DNA from: Cruorifilaria tuberocauda
Taxonomy: Eukaryota > Nematoda > Chromadorea > Rhabditida > Onchocercidae
Length of the DNA: 64,000 nt
Reading direction: 5' to 3'
NCBI GenBank assembly: GCA_013365365.1
Contig: JABVXU010000058.1
Coordinates: 144,909-208,908 of the forward strand
The position numbers and the translations under genes are program-made. Below, one piece after another: positions 51,731 through 64,000 of the stretch (positions are counted from its first letter, which is position 1; each line of letters opens with the position of its first letter). The notes beneath the pieces were generated by a model that was not told where the DNA came from, ran no database searches, and saw nothing but the letters and a program-made list of their open reading frames with translations.

Positions 51731-52869
51731 CAAGCTAATTCTTATGAAGGATCCTGGAAAAAAATATAGAATCGCAAGATATAACTTTGATGCCCGCTCA
51801 TTAACAGCAATATAGAAATAATGGATACAGAAGCCTTGGGATCATTAATTCAATAAAACAATTCAATATGCCTGATCCAACATGGAACTATCAGTCCATC
51901 CCGAACTGATCTTTTATCTGCTATTTTAATATCATTAATCTATTTTTATCTACTATTCCCTCTGTACATCCATCTTAACAACCCCTTGCCTCTTCTTGAA
52001 TTGTAAAACCGTAACAAGCTTCAATAAGCGTTTCGCTGAGCGACGATGATCAACGCCTTATCACAGTATTCGGTCACTCTGAAATAGAGAAGGAAATAAG
52101 CTTAAGCTTCCAATACCGAATGTTAAACCAACACCTTACTAGTCTTATTTTCATTTCGGGAAACTTAAATACTTTCCACAAAACAGAAAGCTCTTCTTAT
52201 TATAATTGAATTGTTATCTTACGGAATATATCATATGTCATTGAAGTCTGCACACTACGTAAAGCAACGGTAATGGGTAAAATGAATGATGAATTAAATC
52301 AGAGATATAATTTCAAACCACATGAGATTTGATTTTTTTCTTAAATTCCCTCTTATTTCTGTCAGGTGAAAGAAATATTATTAAATATGTTAAATATGTA
52401 TTAAATAATCTAGAGTACTAATAATTCATTTATCTACAATGTTCGGAGGATGATATTTATCGAAATGGAATAAAATAAGTGTACTAAAGATGTTATGCAG
52501 AATTAAAATCTCTCGTTGGAGTGAACAAACCGTACAATACAAGGAAACATAGTAAGACAAACCAATAATATTTTCATTGCGGTATATTCAAAGTTGCGCA
52601 TCGTGGTTTCATCGTTTCGGGTTGTGGAAATGAGGGGAGAGAAAATTTCTCCTCAAACGATTCAAGGGATCATATTGCGGGAGATCATTTCGGAGCTCGG
52701 TGCTCCGGGAAACTGTTATTGTTGCATGTCATCGGTTAAATTATTCAAATATGGATTTTAAGTCAGTGTTTAATAGTTAATACTTATTTCGTTTCGATTC
52801 ACGCACTTGATTTAGTAAAATTTCTACATGTTTAAATGAAAATGAAATAAATTTTAGGGAAAACTTATT

Positions 52870-52954
52870 AGAATTCTCACGCTCACTTACACATTGTTGT
52901 ATTGGATTGTTCTATTGTTCTATTGAACAATGTGTAAGTGCGCGTGAGAATTCT
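52870..52954. repeat. Inverted repeat, 29-bp arms and 27-base loop
   Basis: Arms 52870-52898 and 52926-52954 are reverse complements except at one position, which would be a G-U wobble in RNA. The stem contains GTGTAAGTG. It could be a small foldback element or a precursor-like RNA hairpin. Confidence 0.85.
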
Positions 52955-53028
52955 GCTTTAGGTTAGCAATAAAAAAATGTCCGTATTGATCATGATTTAT
53001 TAAAGTGCAATGGAAAGAACTTATACAG

Positions 53029-53040
53029 TTTCAGGCAGAA
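53029..53040 (+). promoter_or_regulatory. Candidate trans-splice acceptor of cdk-11
   Basis: A TTTCAG acceptor ends at 53034, six bases before the ATG. An acceptor this close to the start with no upstream exon in frame is typical of nematode spliced-leader addition, though a cis-spliced 5' UTR exon is also possible. Confidence 0.4.
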
Positions 53041-56000
53041 ATGAATTCACCATCAGACGATGGACAGTATACAGATACTGATAGAGAAGAAGGTGCTATC
53101 GATGATGATAAAAAAAGCTCAGGTTAGTCACATGCATCCATATGAAGTTCTTGCATTTTACTACTGGTTTTGTAGAGTGTAGTGTAGTGTATTAAGCCGA
53201 ATGAATTTTTCTTCCTGCTGCAAAGTTTTTTTGTATCATTTTTGAGTGAACGATTCCTTTTTTTCAGTGAAGAAGGGAATATGAAGGTACACTAATATGA
53301 CAAATAATATAAACAGTATTAAATATATTCAGTTATACTTGGACTTTCAGAAGAGAGCATTTCTGTTGAACCTGTTTCTTGTAATAATAATTCAAATTTG
53401 AACGTTCGTAATGCAGAAGTAGAAAAAAGATGTCAAGAACATTCGTCATCTTCATCAAGTGATGTTGGTAAGTTTTTCATCGTTATTTTATTACCATTCA
53501 TTCTTACAGGGATATACCTGAATTTCACTGCAACGTGGCATGTATCACTTGCTGATATGCCTAATACAAACGCAATGTTATTGAAGAATATTTTATAAAA
53601 TTATCAAAATTTTATCGATAGAAATTACCTTCATTAAATTATTTTTCTTTTTCAGAAGGTGAAGAGGCCCGATTACGTCAGAAGCTACTGGAAAGGCGTA
53701 ATGTGCTGAGCAATTCTTCAGTGTTGAAGCGTGAAGTTGTCGAAGTGGAGCGTGGTAGTACATCTTCAGTTTCAGTCACAATCACCAATATTGATAAGAA
53801 ATCGAAATCAAAAATACAATCGCTCTCTCCCAAAACGAAAAAATCATTGAAACTGACATATACTGTAAATGGCTCAAGTGATGATGAAGAAATGTTTTCC
53901 ATCCAACCTAAAGAATCGGTACGTACGTTGCAAAATATGTGATGGTAAATGATACAAGACACAGCAGTTATAGAAAATAGTTTTCCATTATGCATAGTTT
54001 TGCACATCTTGATTTCGAAGTTGATCTGCTTTCTTTGTCATTCATCACTTCATGTTTCTAATTAACTGTTTGACATTAATTTGTTTTTTTTGTGATTGCT
54101 TTAGGTTTTTTAAGATCTAAGGAAAGTAGTAGAGATATAAGCAATTTGCCTTATTTAAAAGTGAACAGGACACTTTCAGTTTTCATTCCCGATGATCATA
54201 TTTCCTTCACAGGTTGTGAAACAGCGCAGTCATTCCGCTCGTCCTCATGAGTATAAGGAGCGTGAACGCGGAGGACTCGGTGATAAGATCAGAAAGCCGG
54301 AAAAGACGCGAGATGAGAAACATTGGCATAAGGAACGAAAGCATGATAAACATATACATGGTGATTATACCAATAGAGATTATGATTCTCGTGAGGTGCT
54401 TTTCCTTTTTCCTTTTTTTTTTTAAGATTCATCTTTTGTTCAAGAGAAAAAAGTTACTGAAGTTACTCAACAAAGATGTTATTTAAGACTTTATTTCTAA
54501 GTATATATTCTTCTACATACTTAGTATTTTAGACCCACAAACGTCACATCTCTGGCAAACATCAGCAGCCACGGGAACATGAATCACGGCTTGCTGGGCG
54601 TGTAGTTTTACCTGATTCAAAATCAATACAAAAACTGTCATCCATGAAAATTTCTTACAAAGAACGTGAAAATCATAATGAACCCAAAATAGAACGATTG
54701 CACCATGCAAAAGATTCAAATAAAGGGTTAATTATGTTTATTCTTTGTTTGGTTTTTTCTTGATTATAATCACAAGTAATTGGAGTGAAAAATCCGACAC
54801 GCTGAGGAAATGTCGGATTTCGTTCGCGAAATGTTTTATTTAGAAAATCTCGAAATAAAAGGGAAAGGTAAGGAAATCAGGTAAAAAACAGTAGTTGATT
54901 AACAAAAGTCAATGACAAATGCTCAAAAGTTGATCAACGTATTGACTGTTGTATTAAGTGATGCTATCTGAAATATTTTTTACACTGCTGTTTTCAGGCG
55001 ATCTCCACGTAAACGTGAAGTTAATATAAGTCCCAAGCGAGGAGGTACCGCTCTAGAAGCAGAAATCCCATCAAAGAAAATGCACATAGAAGAAACTGAT
55101 GGGACCTCAGTGGGTTCGTTCTTCTGCAATTTTGAAATTTAAAAAATACTGTAATAGCTGTGGAGATTTTTATGATTTTTGAAATTTGTCGTAATATCGA
55201 CGATTATTCAGAGGTAGCAGTAACAAACACCAGTGATGATGCAGGAAAATCAGCAGAAAAGAAAGTATCGGACGTACATGCTGAAGCATATAGTAATAAA
55301 TTTGACCAGGCAATTAGTGCAGATGAAATTCAGGAAGAGCAACTATCGATTTTGCAAAAAGGTCTTTTTTCATTTGAAATCTCTAACTGGATCAATTTTT
55401 TATTTTTTGTTTTGAAATATGAAATATTATTTCAGTCTTATTATTTTGTAGCTACACCGGTGGGCCCATCAAAATACTCGAAGTTTGATAGTGATCCAGA
55501 AGATGAACAGGAAGAAAAAGGAAAAACCAAACTTCCCGGTACAAAAGACAAGGCAGAAATGGTTGTGGACAGTACTTCGGGTATTTCAGTTTCTGTATAA
55601 AATGATATAATCGCAACAAATTAGCAATCATAACCTCACTGTAATTTTACAGTGAGCTTATTATTTCTAATTTATAACTAAAATAACTAATTTAGATGCG
55701 GAAAGTGATGTAATTTTGCGTGATTTGGATGAGGATAGTGTAGATTTTCTCGATTTCGATGAGGAACAGATGGCTAGTTTATCTCCGGAAACGAGAACCA
55801 GGTGATGTGTTCTATGTATTTTGATAATTTTTGCAATTCACTGCTTCTTCTTCCATTCTTTAAAAATGATAATCTAATGCATTATGTTTTAGACTTGAAG
55901 AAGAGCAGCAAAAAAGGCTGATAGCTAGGCTGCCCGTTTATTATCCTGGTATTAGTGGATGCCGAAACGTTGCTGAATTTGAGTGTTTAAATCGCATTGA

Positions 56001-58347
56001 GGAGGGCACTTTTGGTGTTGTTTATCGTGCCAAGGAGAAAAAAACAGGTCGTTTTCATATTGATATTTTATGTTTTCTTAGTTTATTTTGTAAATTTCCC
56101 GATGAGTCATGACAGTGGTTCATATAAATTTTAGTTTTTAATTGCTATATATTTATTTCAACCTATACTTTTCAACCTATTATTCTTTCGTTTAGATGAA
56201 ATAGTTGCACTAAAGCGTTTAAAGATGGAAAAAGAAAAGGAAGGTTTTCCAATTACATCGCTTCGTGAAATTAACATGCTTCTGAAAGCTGGCAATCATC
56301 CAAACATTGTTAATGTTCGAGTAAGTTAACTTTGATATAAAGTCATTAAACTTTCTGTGAAAGCATCTGGTTTCGGTGTTTCATATTTTAATTATTTTAG
56401 GAAATAGTTATTGGTTCCAATATGGATAAAATTTATTTGGTTATGGAATACGTTGAACATGATATGAAAAGTCTTATGGACACCATGTACTCGCGCGGAA
56501 AGCGTTTCAGAACAGGTAAGTTTTTTGAGTCATAACTTCTTTTGTTTGGTGATCAACTCTTCAAAAAGTTTTTTCCATCAAGTAGAATTTGAGTTAGCTA
56601 AGTGTTAAGCAACTTGAACTTTGCTGGCATGGAGTTGTACAGTTTTTAACTCATAAAAATTTTAATTATATGAAGTGTCTGTTTTTCGGAACAGTCATCT
56701 ATTATCTTCGTTTTCATCATGCTATCCGATAGAATTTTACAGGTGAAGTGAAAACTTTACTTCATCAACTACTTTCCGGTGTAGCACACATGCATGATGA
56801 ATGGATTTTGCATCGAGATTTAAAAACATCAAATCTCCTTTTGTCACATAAAGGGATTCTAAAGGTATTCTTTTGAAAAATTCATTTCTGCTTCCATAAG
56901 CTTTGAAATCTCTCTTCGGAAATTTTGCAAATAATTTTACTAGACATGATCGCGAATTTCAGATTGGCGATTTCGGTTTATCACGTGAATTTGGGGATCC
57001 TCTGAAACCGTATACACCTATCGTTGTTACACTGTGGTATAGAGCTCCTGAATTACTGTTGGGTGTTAAGGTATATTCTTTTTTCAAAATTTTCCATTGC
57101 ATTCTTGTTTCGACTTTTTCTAATTAGTAGGTTGCATCGTCTGTTGAATGAATGGTTTGCAGGAATATTCAACAGCTGTCGACATGTGGTCTTGCGGTTG
57201 TATTTTTGCTGAATTTATAAAATTAAAACCATTGTTTCCTGGAAAAGGTGAAATGGATCAGATTAATAAAATTTTCACTGTAAGTTGATTTTACGTGCCT
57301 CTTTGCAATAGGTATCGTGAAATGTAGAAACTATAAAATTTCGCTTTGCTCATTGTAATATGTCTTTCTCCACAGACATTTTTATTTCAAGGTAATGACA
57401 CTTGAACGTCTGTTTAAATAGTTTGTTATGTTTTTGTCACCATCCTGATAAGTATGTTTCCATGACTGGCACTTCTCTTGCATTCTTTTATATACGTTTG
57501 AATCAGATTTTTTGCTGTTCCGTTTTAAAATCTTGTAAATACATTATTGAAAATCATTCAACATATCTCCTACTTTCTTGACCTGCAGCGACGAAATATA
57601 TTGATGATTATAGACTGATATCCAAAACTGAAATAAAATGTTTTATGTTGCATTATTGTTAAGAAGTAAATTTATCCAGCATAAAATTCAGGATTTGGGG
57701 ACTCCGGATGATAATCTTTGGCCTGGTTATAGCAGTCTTCCCGGTCCGAGGAAAACGACTTTTGACCATCATGATGTAGGAGAATTAGAAAAGAAATTTC
57801 CAACAAGTTTGATTGACGAAAGAGGATTAGAATTTATCAAAGAGTTTGTTTAATATTTGAATTTTTTTTTAAAATGCTTTGTGTAGTTTTCATAATATTA
57901 TTCTAAAATCTGATAGGAAATGAAGGGTTATTGTACACGTCTTTTATTTCAGATTACTGACTTACGATCCAGCTAAACGAATTTCTGCTCATGAAGCGTT
58001 GGCCCATGATTGGTTTGAACGATATCCACCACCCACACCTCCAGAGATGTTCCCAACATGGCCAGCAAAAAGTGAATTAGGTAAATCCGTTGTGAAGACG
58101 CCAATTACAAAGCCTTCATCTAAAGAAGTTAGTGTTATGCTTTAAATTTTTTGCAAAATATATTTGCCTCGACATTACTGCTACTTTTACATGATAAATT
58201 GACTTCCGGAATATTAAATGACGGTTTTTTTTTCATTTCCAGGTACAAAATGCAAAATTATATAAAGAGCTGAAGGTAGAACCGAAGAAAGAAGCATCAA
58301 CAAGTTTTGCATTGAAGTTTGATGTAGCTCCAAAATTCAGCAAATGA
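53041..58347 (+). CDS. cdk-11: CDK11 (PITSLRE) cyclin-dependent kinase
   Basis: A Ser/Thr kinase that, with L-type cyclins, acts in transcription and pre-mRNA splicing. Eighteen exons close in phase (837 residues): 53041-53122, 53351-53467, 53656-53918, 54213-54395, 54533-54726, 54998-55113, 55212-55361, 55452-55580, 55696-55801, 55893-56047, 56196-56320, 56401-56515, 56743-56864, 56963-57070, 57163-57279, 57692-57843, 57953-58127, 58243-58347. The N-terminal half is charged (Arg/Glu/Lys/Ser-rich), with an acidic stretch before the kinase, as in CDK11 p110. Kinase landmarks: glycine loop IEEGTFG (482-488), Lys505, PITSLRE at 517-523, HRD at 602-604, DFG at 622-624, T-loop Thr642 in [10 protein letters not shown], and PSMFPTWP-like [11 protein letters not shown] near the end. 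The tail SFALKFD resembles the vertebrate GFSLKF end. The usual inhibitory-loop Tyr is Phe487. Confidence 0.96.
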
Positions 58348-59164
58348 TACAACGATTGGTTCATGTTAGTGTTCGCTAAAAATTTAATTAAATTTTACCC
58401 AAAAAATTATATGTGAATTAATGTAAATTGTTTAAAAAATTTTCAGAAACCAGAACAGTACCGATGATCCATGATATCACTAAACTTATTCATGATTGAT
58501 TAGTGTTAAATAAATGATCTCATCACAATGTATCCTTAATTATTGTTCTTTAAATCATTTAACTGTTTCGTTTTATAGTGAGATTTGTTACAATGCGCAA
58601 TATATACAAGATTCTAAAATACAACATTTCGATACTTTTCAAAAAACAGGGGTATTTCTTTCCAGTTTGTTTGATTCTCTAAGTGTATATAGAACTACCA
58701 ACAAATTGGAGTTGTTTATTTCAGTTTATTCAGAAGAGCTCAATATTTTATATTCTATGAACAAAATAAATTCTTTCAAAGATATATGTATGTCTCTATT
58801 CCGTTGTTTATTTCACCTTTAGTTGATTTCAAACTGTCACAAGAATTGGAAACAAACAGAGGATTTTCACTAGTGGTGAATTTTGACAAACATTTTATCC
58901 ATAATCAACTTCTTACTGGAAAAATTGGCAGATTTCTTCGATTTATTCTTTCGTAATTATTTTTGACTGCTGGAATTGGCCATACTAAGACAAAAGAATT
59001 AATATTTCATCCATCAACTTTTAGGTGATGTTTTATTTATCAGTTTCGTTATTCAGCTAATTTTTCCACAATTATTAAGCATATTGATGTGTAAATAATT
59101 TAAAGAGATATTGGAATCTGCTCTTTAATAGCTTAATGTGAAATATTCCCGAAATGATTCTATT
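58348..59164. other. Convergent intergenic region
   Basis: 3' flanks of cdk-11 (AATAAA at 58509-58514) and of the TMEM144-like gene (AATAAA on the minus strand at 59037-59032). An open frame at 58514-58822 has no splice support or similarity and is treated as noise. Confidence 0.5.
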
Positions 59165-61952
59165 TTATTGGTCGAAGTTTATAGTTTGCTGGTTTGAAAA
59201 TGCTATTAGCAATACACCGATTAAACCAATGGCGATTGCCGAGAATGTGATTATCAAATTTTTTTTGCCCTGAAAAAAGCGAAATGATTGGCGATAAGTT
59301 TGCTTCTTTTTAATTCAACATTCGCTTTTAATCGCTCTAAAAACATTTTTAATCATAATAAATTCTGATGAAATTTCGAAAATATTCACTCACCTTAACA
59401 TCCTTGAAAATTAGCACATCTGCGAGGACTCCAATTGTTGATGGTAACTGAAATGTCCAAAATATATGATAGTCTATCTATTTTACAAGAACGCATGAAA
59501 TGAAACAAACCCGTGTAGTAATTGGAAAGCTAACAGTCTGTGATAGCATGCGATTTGAAATGAACCATAATGTCATTCCAATGCACCACAATGCTCCGTA
59601 AGCAGCTGAGGGTAAAATCTAAATACTCAAGAACCCTTCACTTTTTTCATTTCTCTTCACCAATGAATGTAAACAAAGAGGAGAGTAGGATGAGACTGAA
59701 CAGAAAAGAAATAAGGATGTTTTATTTTAATATCTATATTGAATTAGAATCAATATATATGAATATAATTTTAAATTATTAGATATAGAATTGATTTTAT
59801 TCAATGGCTTCTTCATTGGTCATTCTCAATTGGTGCTCTGCAATTTCAACTATCAAGCGGACTGGAAAATTCAAAGTTAAGGTTCAGGTTCAATAGCCAA
59901 TATACCAAAAGGTTACCAGTTCTGCAGGAGCATGTGTACGACCTCTCATCCATATACAATAGGCAATGAAATAAACAGTGGAACAGGAAAATATCGTACA
60001 GAAATGAGGGAAAACATAGTCCAGGACTAAAATTGCAATCTTCTTACTGATCAATTATTTCATTTACTTATCAAGCATATAAAATTTATGAAAATGGGAT
60101 AGAACGCTTGCCATTAGGAGATGCAGTTGGATCATTGTCTTGAATATATACGATAGGAGTCATCATCAAACCATGCAAAACTCCCAAAATTATCGAAAGT
60201 CCGAGATACCTGTAAAAGAATTAATGAAATTAATATACAATAAAATAAAAATATTTTGTCCAGAGCAGAATTAATGGAATTAAAATTATGATTAAAACAT
60301 AATTTTGACATGTGTACATTCTATGAAACAAAAGTGATTGATTGCCTGTGAAGAAATAAAAACTTAGAAAACGATAATGAAGTAAAAATAATGATAAAAA
60401 TGATAATGATGGTAATCATTCACATGCATTGAAATTTACCCAATTTTTGTTTTTGTTATATGAGTTGTCAATTTGTATCTATTGGTAATTTGTGTTCGTA
60501 CCATATTATCACCGATTTGTTGCATGGAAATCATATTACCTTCTGCGACAGAATGTTCCTCCTGTTTCTTATGTTTCACAAAAACAAACATAAGTCCACT
60601 GCAAAGAGAGAAGAACGAAACTCAGTTCGACTATTATCACATTTCTATTTAGCAAATACTATAATTATCGATTTGAACATATTTCATCAACAAATATAAA
60701 TCAAAACAAATTTCATTTTCTCTTTATTATTGATTAAACTTTTTCTCTAATTTATTTCTGAACTGAAACTTTCCCATAATTATATTCACTCGTATGAATT
60801 TCATTTATTTTACTGGTAATCGAAAATAAACGACACTCATATGAATTTTATTTATTTTACTGGTAATCGAAAATAAACGATTATTGCTATAGATAAAACG
60901 AAAAACAATCCGAGTGATTCAGAAAACTTATCTTTTTTTATCACATTGTTAAAAATTTTATTCTTAGTGCAAAAAAAGAAAAATAAACTAATTTTAGTTA
61001 TAGCTTTGTAGAAATTAGTTATCTAGCGCTAGACTTGCGCTAGATAACTAATTTCTTATTTACCTAAGCGAAAGCGATCGATACCTGAGTAGAACAAAAA
61101 GTAATCCAATGACATTCATAGTATTGTTATAAACCAATTGTGGACGTGTACCAAAGAAACCAAATCGTGCTACACCCCAACCAACTAATACCTGATATTG
61201 AGATCAAATAAAGATTATAAAAATAGCAGATTGAGAACAGGAAAAGCTTAGGAGAAGGTAAAAAGAGAGTATCAAGCATTTATTCCTCATTTCTTTTCAT
61301 TTTAGTTCAGACGAAAATATTTACTTGTACTGAACTCCAAACTAACATGCCAACACCGATACCCAGATGATTAATGATCGGGACTGAGGCTATATTACCT
61401 AAAATTGAAAACTTTAAAATATAGAAAAAGAATTCTATTACATACCGTACCTATCACAGCTACCTCTCTCGTTGCTAATGATGAGTTTTGAGTTCTTAAA
61501 ATAGAAATTCAGTGATAGCTACCTTCTAATTGCAAGCAAATTTAAGCCCTCAAATAAAATTTTATTTGATCAGGAAAAATTATGGGAATGAAAAGTTATT
61601 TAACTGTTGCAAACAAAACACCGCCAATCATAGCGATCGGATTGAAAACCGGAAAGCCTCTTACAATATTAATGATAAAACCAAGAACGAATACAACAGC
61701 GCATTGTATCCATTGTACATATAATCCTGCAATTTTGTCAATAGAAAGAACGAAAAAGAGGAAATGATATTAAAGTATCACTTATAGATCTCTTTATGAA
61801 TTGCAAAATATACGAATGATAAGTGGTATTGAAGACAAAAAAAAATAAACTTTACCATCTTTACTATCAAATTTACGGAGCGGAGCAAACATAGAGCCAA
61901 AAGCGATACACGATATGATACACGATATGAATCCGATTACTGAGTCATTCAT
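59165..61952 (-). CDS. TMEM144-like multi-span membrane protein, one-base junction problem
   Basis: TMEM144 is a multi-pass protein related to drug/metabolite and carbohydrate transporters; its substrate is not firmly known. Exons: 61952-61856, 61726-61605, 61398-61325, 61191-61085, 60598-60440, 60209-60106, 60026-59917, 59618-59511, 59447-59394, 59269-59165. Family landmarks in order: IAFGSMFAPLRKFDSKDG, FNPIAMIGGVLFAT, GNIASVPIINHLGIG, WGVARFGFFG, VLHGLMMTPIVYIQD, LDYVFPHF, STVYFIAYCIWM, WFISNRMLSQTVSFPI, LIFKDVKGKKNLIIT, ending SNQQTINFDQ. With one base added at the exon 2-3 junction the protein would be 346 residues, like human TMEM144 (345). As given, exon 2 ends ACA|GTTAAA (phase 0) while exon 3 needs phase 1. 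Either a base is missing, or an earlier weak donor at 61615 (GTGTTT) is used, dropping five conserved residues. Confidence 0.88.
60787..60880. repeat. 47-bp tandem duplication
   Basis: Two adjacent 47-bp units (60787-60833 and 60834-60880) differ at two bases and lie in an intron of the TMEM144-like gene. Confidence 0.85.
61010..61056. repeat. Perfect hairpin, 20-bp arms and 7-base loop
   Basis: Arm 61010-61029 and arm 61037-61056 are exact reverse complements around TAGACTT. It sits in an intron of the TMEM144-like gene, about 28 bases downstream of the donor at 61084. Confidence 0.9.
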
Positions 61953-64000
61953 TTTCTTTTCTGACAGTGGAAATAGTGACACTTACGGGGATTCTCAATC
62001 TCCTCTTGAAATTCTCTCGAATATTATTTTATTCGGTGTTCTCCCAATGTTATGCCTCGGAAAACAATCGATTATGTCTAGAGAGATTATATGAGGTTAT
62101 ATGACTGAGTGATTCAGTTTTTATTGACAGAACTTGCTCTTTCTACTGAGATAAAAAGCAGTTCTAAAAAGTATAAATTAAAATTAGATTTTTATATGCC
62201 AAACAGAGAATTCTAGCAATTAAGAGTATAAAAATTGCGTTTTCTCAGGTAATTCCAGAAAATTATCTTACTTTCCGCAAAAATAAAAAAGTTTTCCAAA
62301 TGAATTTTGAAATTTTTGAAGCTTCAAGAGCCCAAGCAGTAAAAAATATGGCTTAAATATTTAACTGGTAAATAATGCATCACTTCTGTCGCTGAACTCA
62401 ACATCATATTCGGTGATCCAAAATTACCTCCCGTTTGGAGAGCTTTCTCGGTTCCAAACCTTTATATCATTATCATCACTATCATTATCAACGATATTAA
62501 TCATCCTGATGGAAACTAGTTTTCAGCACTAAAGCGTTAATTTATGTCCCACCCGCCCTGTAGAATAATTTTCATGTTTCTCTGGGCGTGCATTATTGCT
62601 CATCTATAAAAAAGAAACCTTCCCAAGTGTAGAAGCAGTTTAAATTGAAGATCAATACACGACATATATTAGAAAGCGAGTTCATTTTCTCCGAGAGGTC
62701 TGGCAGCATACAGTCAAATTTAAATAAACGAATAAAAGTGAAATAAAAGCATTATAACTAATCAAAGTATGGGTTATTAATAATAAAAATGATATAATTA
62801 TAGAGTTATTTCGTCTGATTAATTTTTGATAAACATTAGACGTTTATTTCAGAAAACAACGAAGCGGAAAGAGGTGTAATGATGAAGTGCGAAAATTCTG
62901 TTAAGACATCGTGATGAATCAAATCGATGGGAGAATTGATTTTGTTCAAACAATGAAATTCCTCAAATTATTAGATTAATTAGCAGAAACAAATAGAAAA
63001 TTCTTCAATGATTTGGGAGAAAAAGGTAAAAATATGATTGCTTTTATGATAACACCAAAAGCTAGCGAAAATAGATTAAATTTCACCAAATACTGAAAGA
63101 AATATATTAGCAAAGATGGAAAGTTAAAAGTTGTCATGCAAGAAGAGAACTGTAAAAATACAATATCATGCAGTGTGATATGAGGTCCGTAAAATTAATT
63201 TAGAATGAAAGAACTATTGTGCTAAAAAATGTCAAAATCACTTCTCAGAGCATACATTATAGTTTTTTTCACTGCCATTTTTTCAACTTTCATTCATTGC
63301 TCCAAAACTTTTTTTCTGTTACAGAATTATATCTTTGAGGTTTTCAAGGTATCATTTTTTAATATTTAGTTTTAGCATACTAAATTTAATTCGTCTGATC
63401 GTTAAAATGTAGTTATGGTCGCAGAAAATGTGATGAATTTTATGCTCACATTTAGTTACATTCTTTTTACATTAATAAACATTTGTAAAGTGAAGGTAAT
63501 TTAGCTCTCATCTTTCAACAGATATCTTTTATTTTACCTGCTCGGAATAGGTTACGAGTTAATTGGATCCTCCTTGGTTGATTTCGAATCAAACTGTCCT
63601 ACTCAAAATAATTTTACAATCTAATTTATTTAGAATATAAAACTGAATAACACACTATTTATTACTTTAATTTCGCAAATCCAGTGGTGCATTTCGAAAT
63701 CGAAACAATTTTCGTTTTAAAAATAAACTTAGGAAACAGCGCCAATCTTTAAATTACTTCAGTACCACTTTCTGAAATGAAACTTTTCAATTACTTCTTC
63801 TGGAATATTTATTGCTTTTGTTTTTTTCATTTTCCATGTGAATTGTGAGAGAATGCTGATTTGATTCATTATCCAAGCTCTGTTACCATCGAAGCCCTTT
63901 ACAAATTTCAATGCTTAAAAACAGAATTTAAATCATCAATTCAACAACTTAATTGTAGAAAGGAATAGAAGTCGGCGGAAATTCCAATAATATTTCTGTA
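61953..64000. other. No gene resolved
   Basis: Upstream flank of the minus-strand TMEM144-like gene. No splice-consistent coding frame was seen to the right edge. Confidence 0.5.

Larger units (their letters stand above)
51731..53040. promoter_or_regulatory. Divergent intergenic region between tdp-1 and cdk-11
   Basis: 1.3 kb separates two start codons facing away from each other, so it should hold both promoters. It contains a long inverted repeat (52870-52954) and a locally GC-richer stretch around 52600-52720. No standard promoter motif could be assigned. Confidence 0.45.

Noticed and set aside
58514..58822. 102-codon plus-strand frame after cdk-11
   Set aside because: Starts within the likely 3' UTR, has no splice signals and an unstructured composition.
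1..64000. tRNA genes, spliced-leader RNA genes, bacterial endosymbiont inserts, CRISPR
   Set aside because: Scanned by eye for GGTTCGAA-type T-arms, the SL1 leader and bacterial-style ORFs; none seen. A tRNA or infernal-type search would be decisive.

Overview
The window looks like nuclear DNA of a nematode, probably a clade III (spirurid/filarial) parasite. The sequence is AT-rich, and genes are split into many short exons by mostly small introns with TTTTCAG-type acceptors. Gene content is metazoan, and several proteins have no family I recognise outside nematodes. I found no tRNA, rRNA, prokaryotic segment or CRISPR. All gene models below were built by hand-splicing reading frames and checking that intron phases close.

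Layout. At the left edge (831-2709, minus) is part of a C2H2 zinc-finger gene resembling AEBP2/Jing. About 16.5 kb of gene-poor DNA with simple repeats follows, ending in a decayed zinc-finger pseudogene (about 19.2-19.55 kb). A plus-strand block then carries a TTI1 homolog (TTT complex, PIKK biogenesis), a secreted EMI + four-FAS1 protein of the TGFBI/periostin type, an unrecognised 477-residue basic protein starting only 284 bp downstream, an NPL4 homolog (Cdc48/p97 ubiquitin cofactor), and a small secreted cysteine-rich orphan.

The right part holds a TDP-43 homolog (minus) and a CDK11/PITSLRE kinase (plus), arranged head to head over 1.3 kb that contains a 29-bp-arm hairpin. Next is a TMEM144-like multi-span membrane protein (minus). 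The last 2 kb look empty.

Functional themes are nuclear RNA processing (TDP-43, CDK11), protein quality control (NPL4, TTI1), chromatin or transcription (the AEBP2-like gene) and extracellular matrix. The best second-look items are the AEBP2-like factor, the zinc-finger pseudogene, a GC-AG intron in TTI1, a one-base gap at a TMEM144 exon junction, two long hairpins, and the two orphan proteins. I did not find a convincing new multi-gene system.
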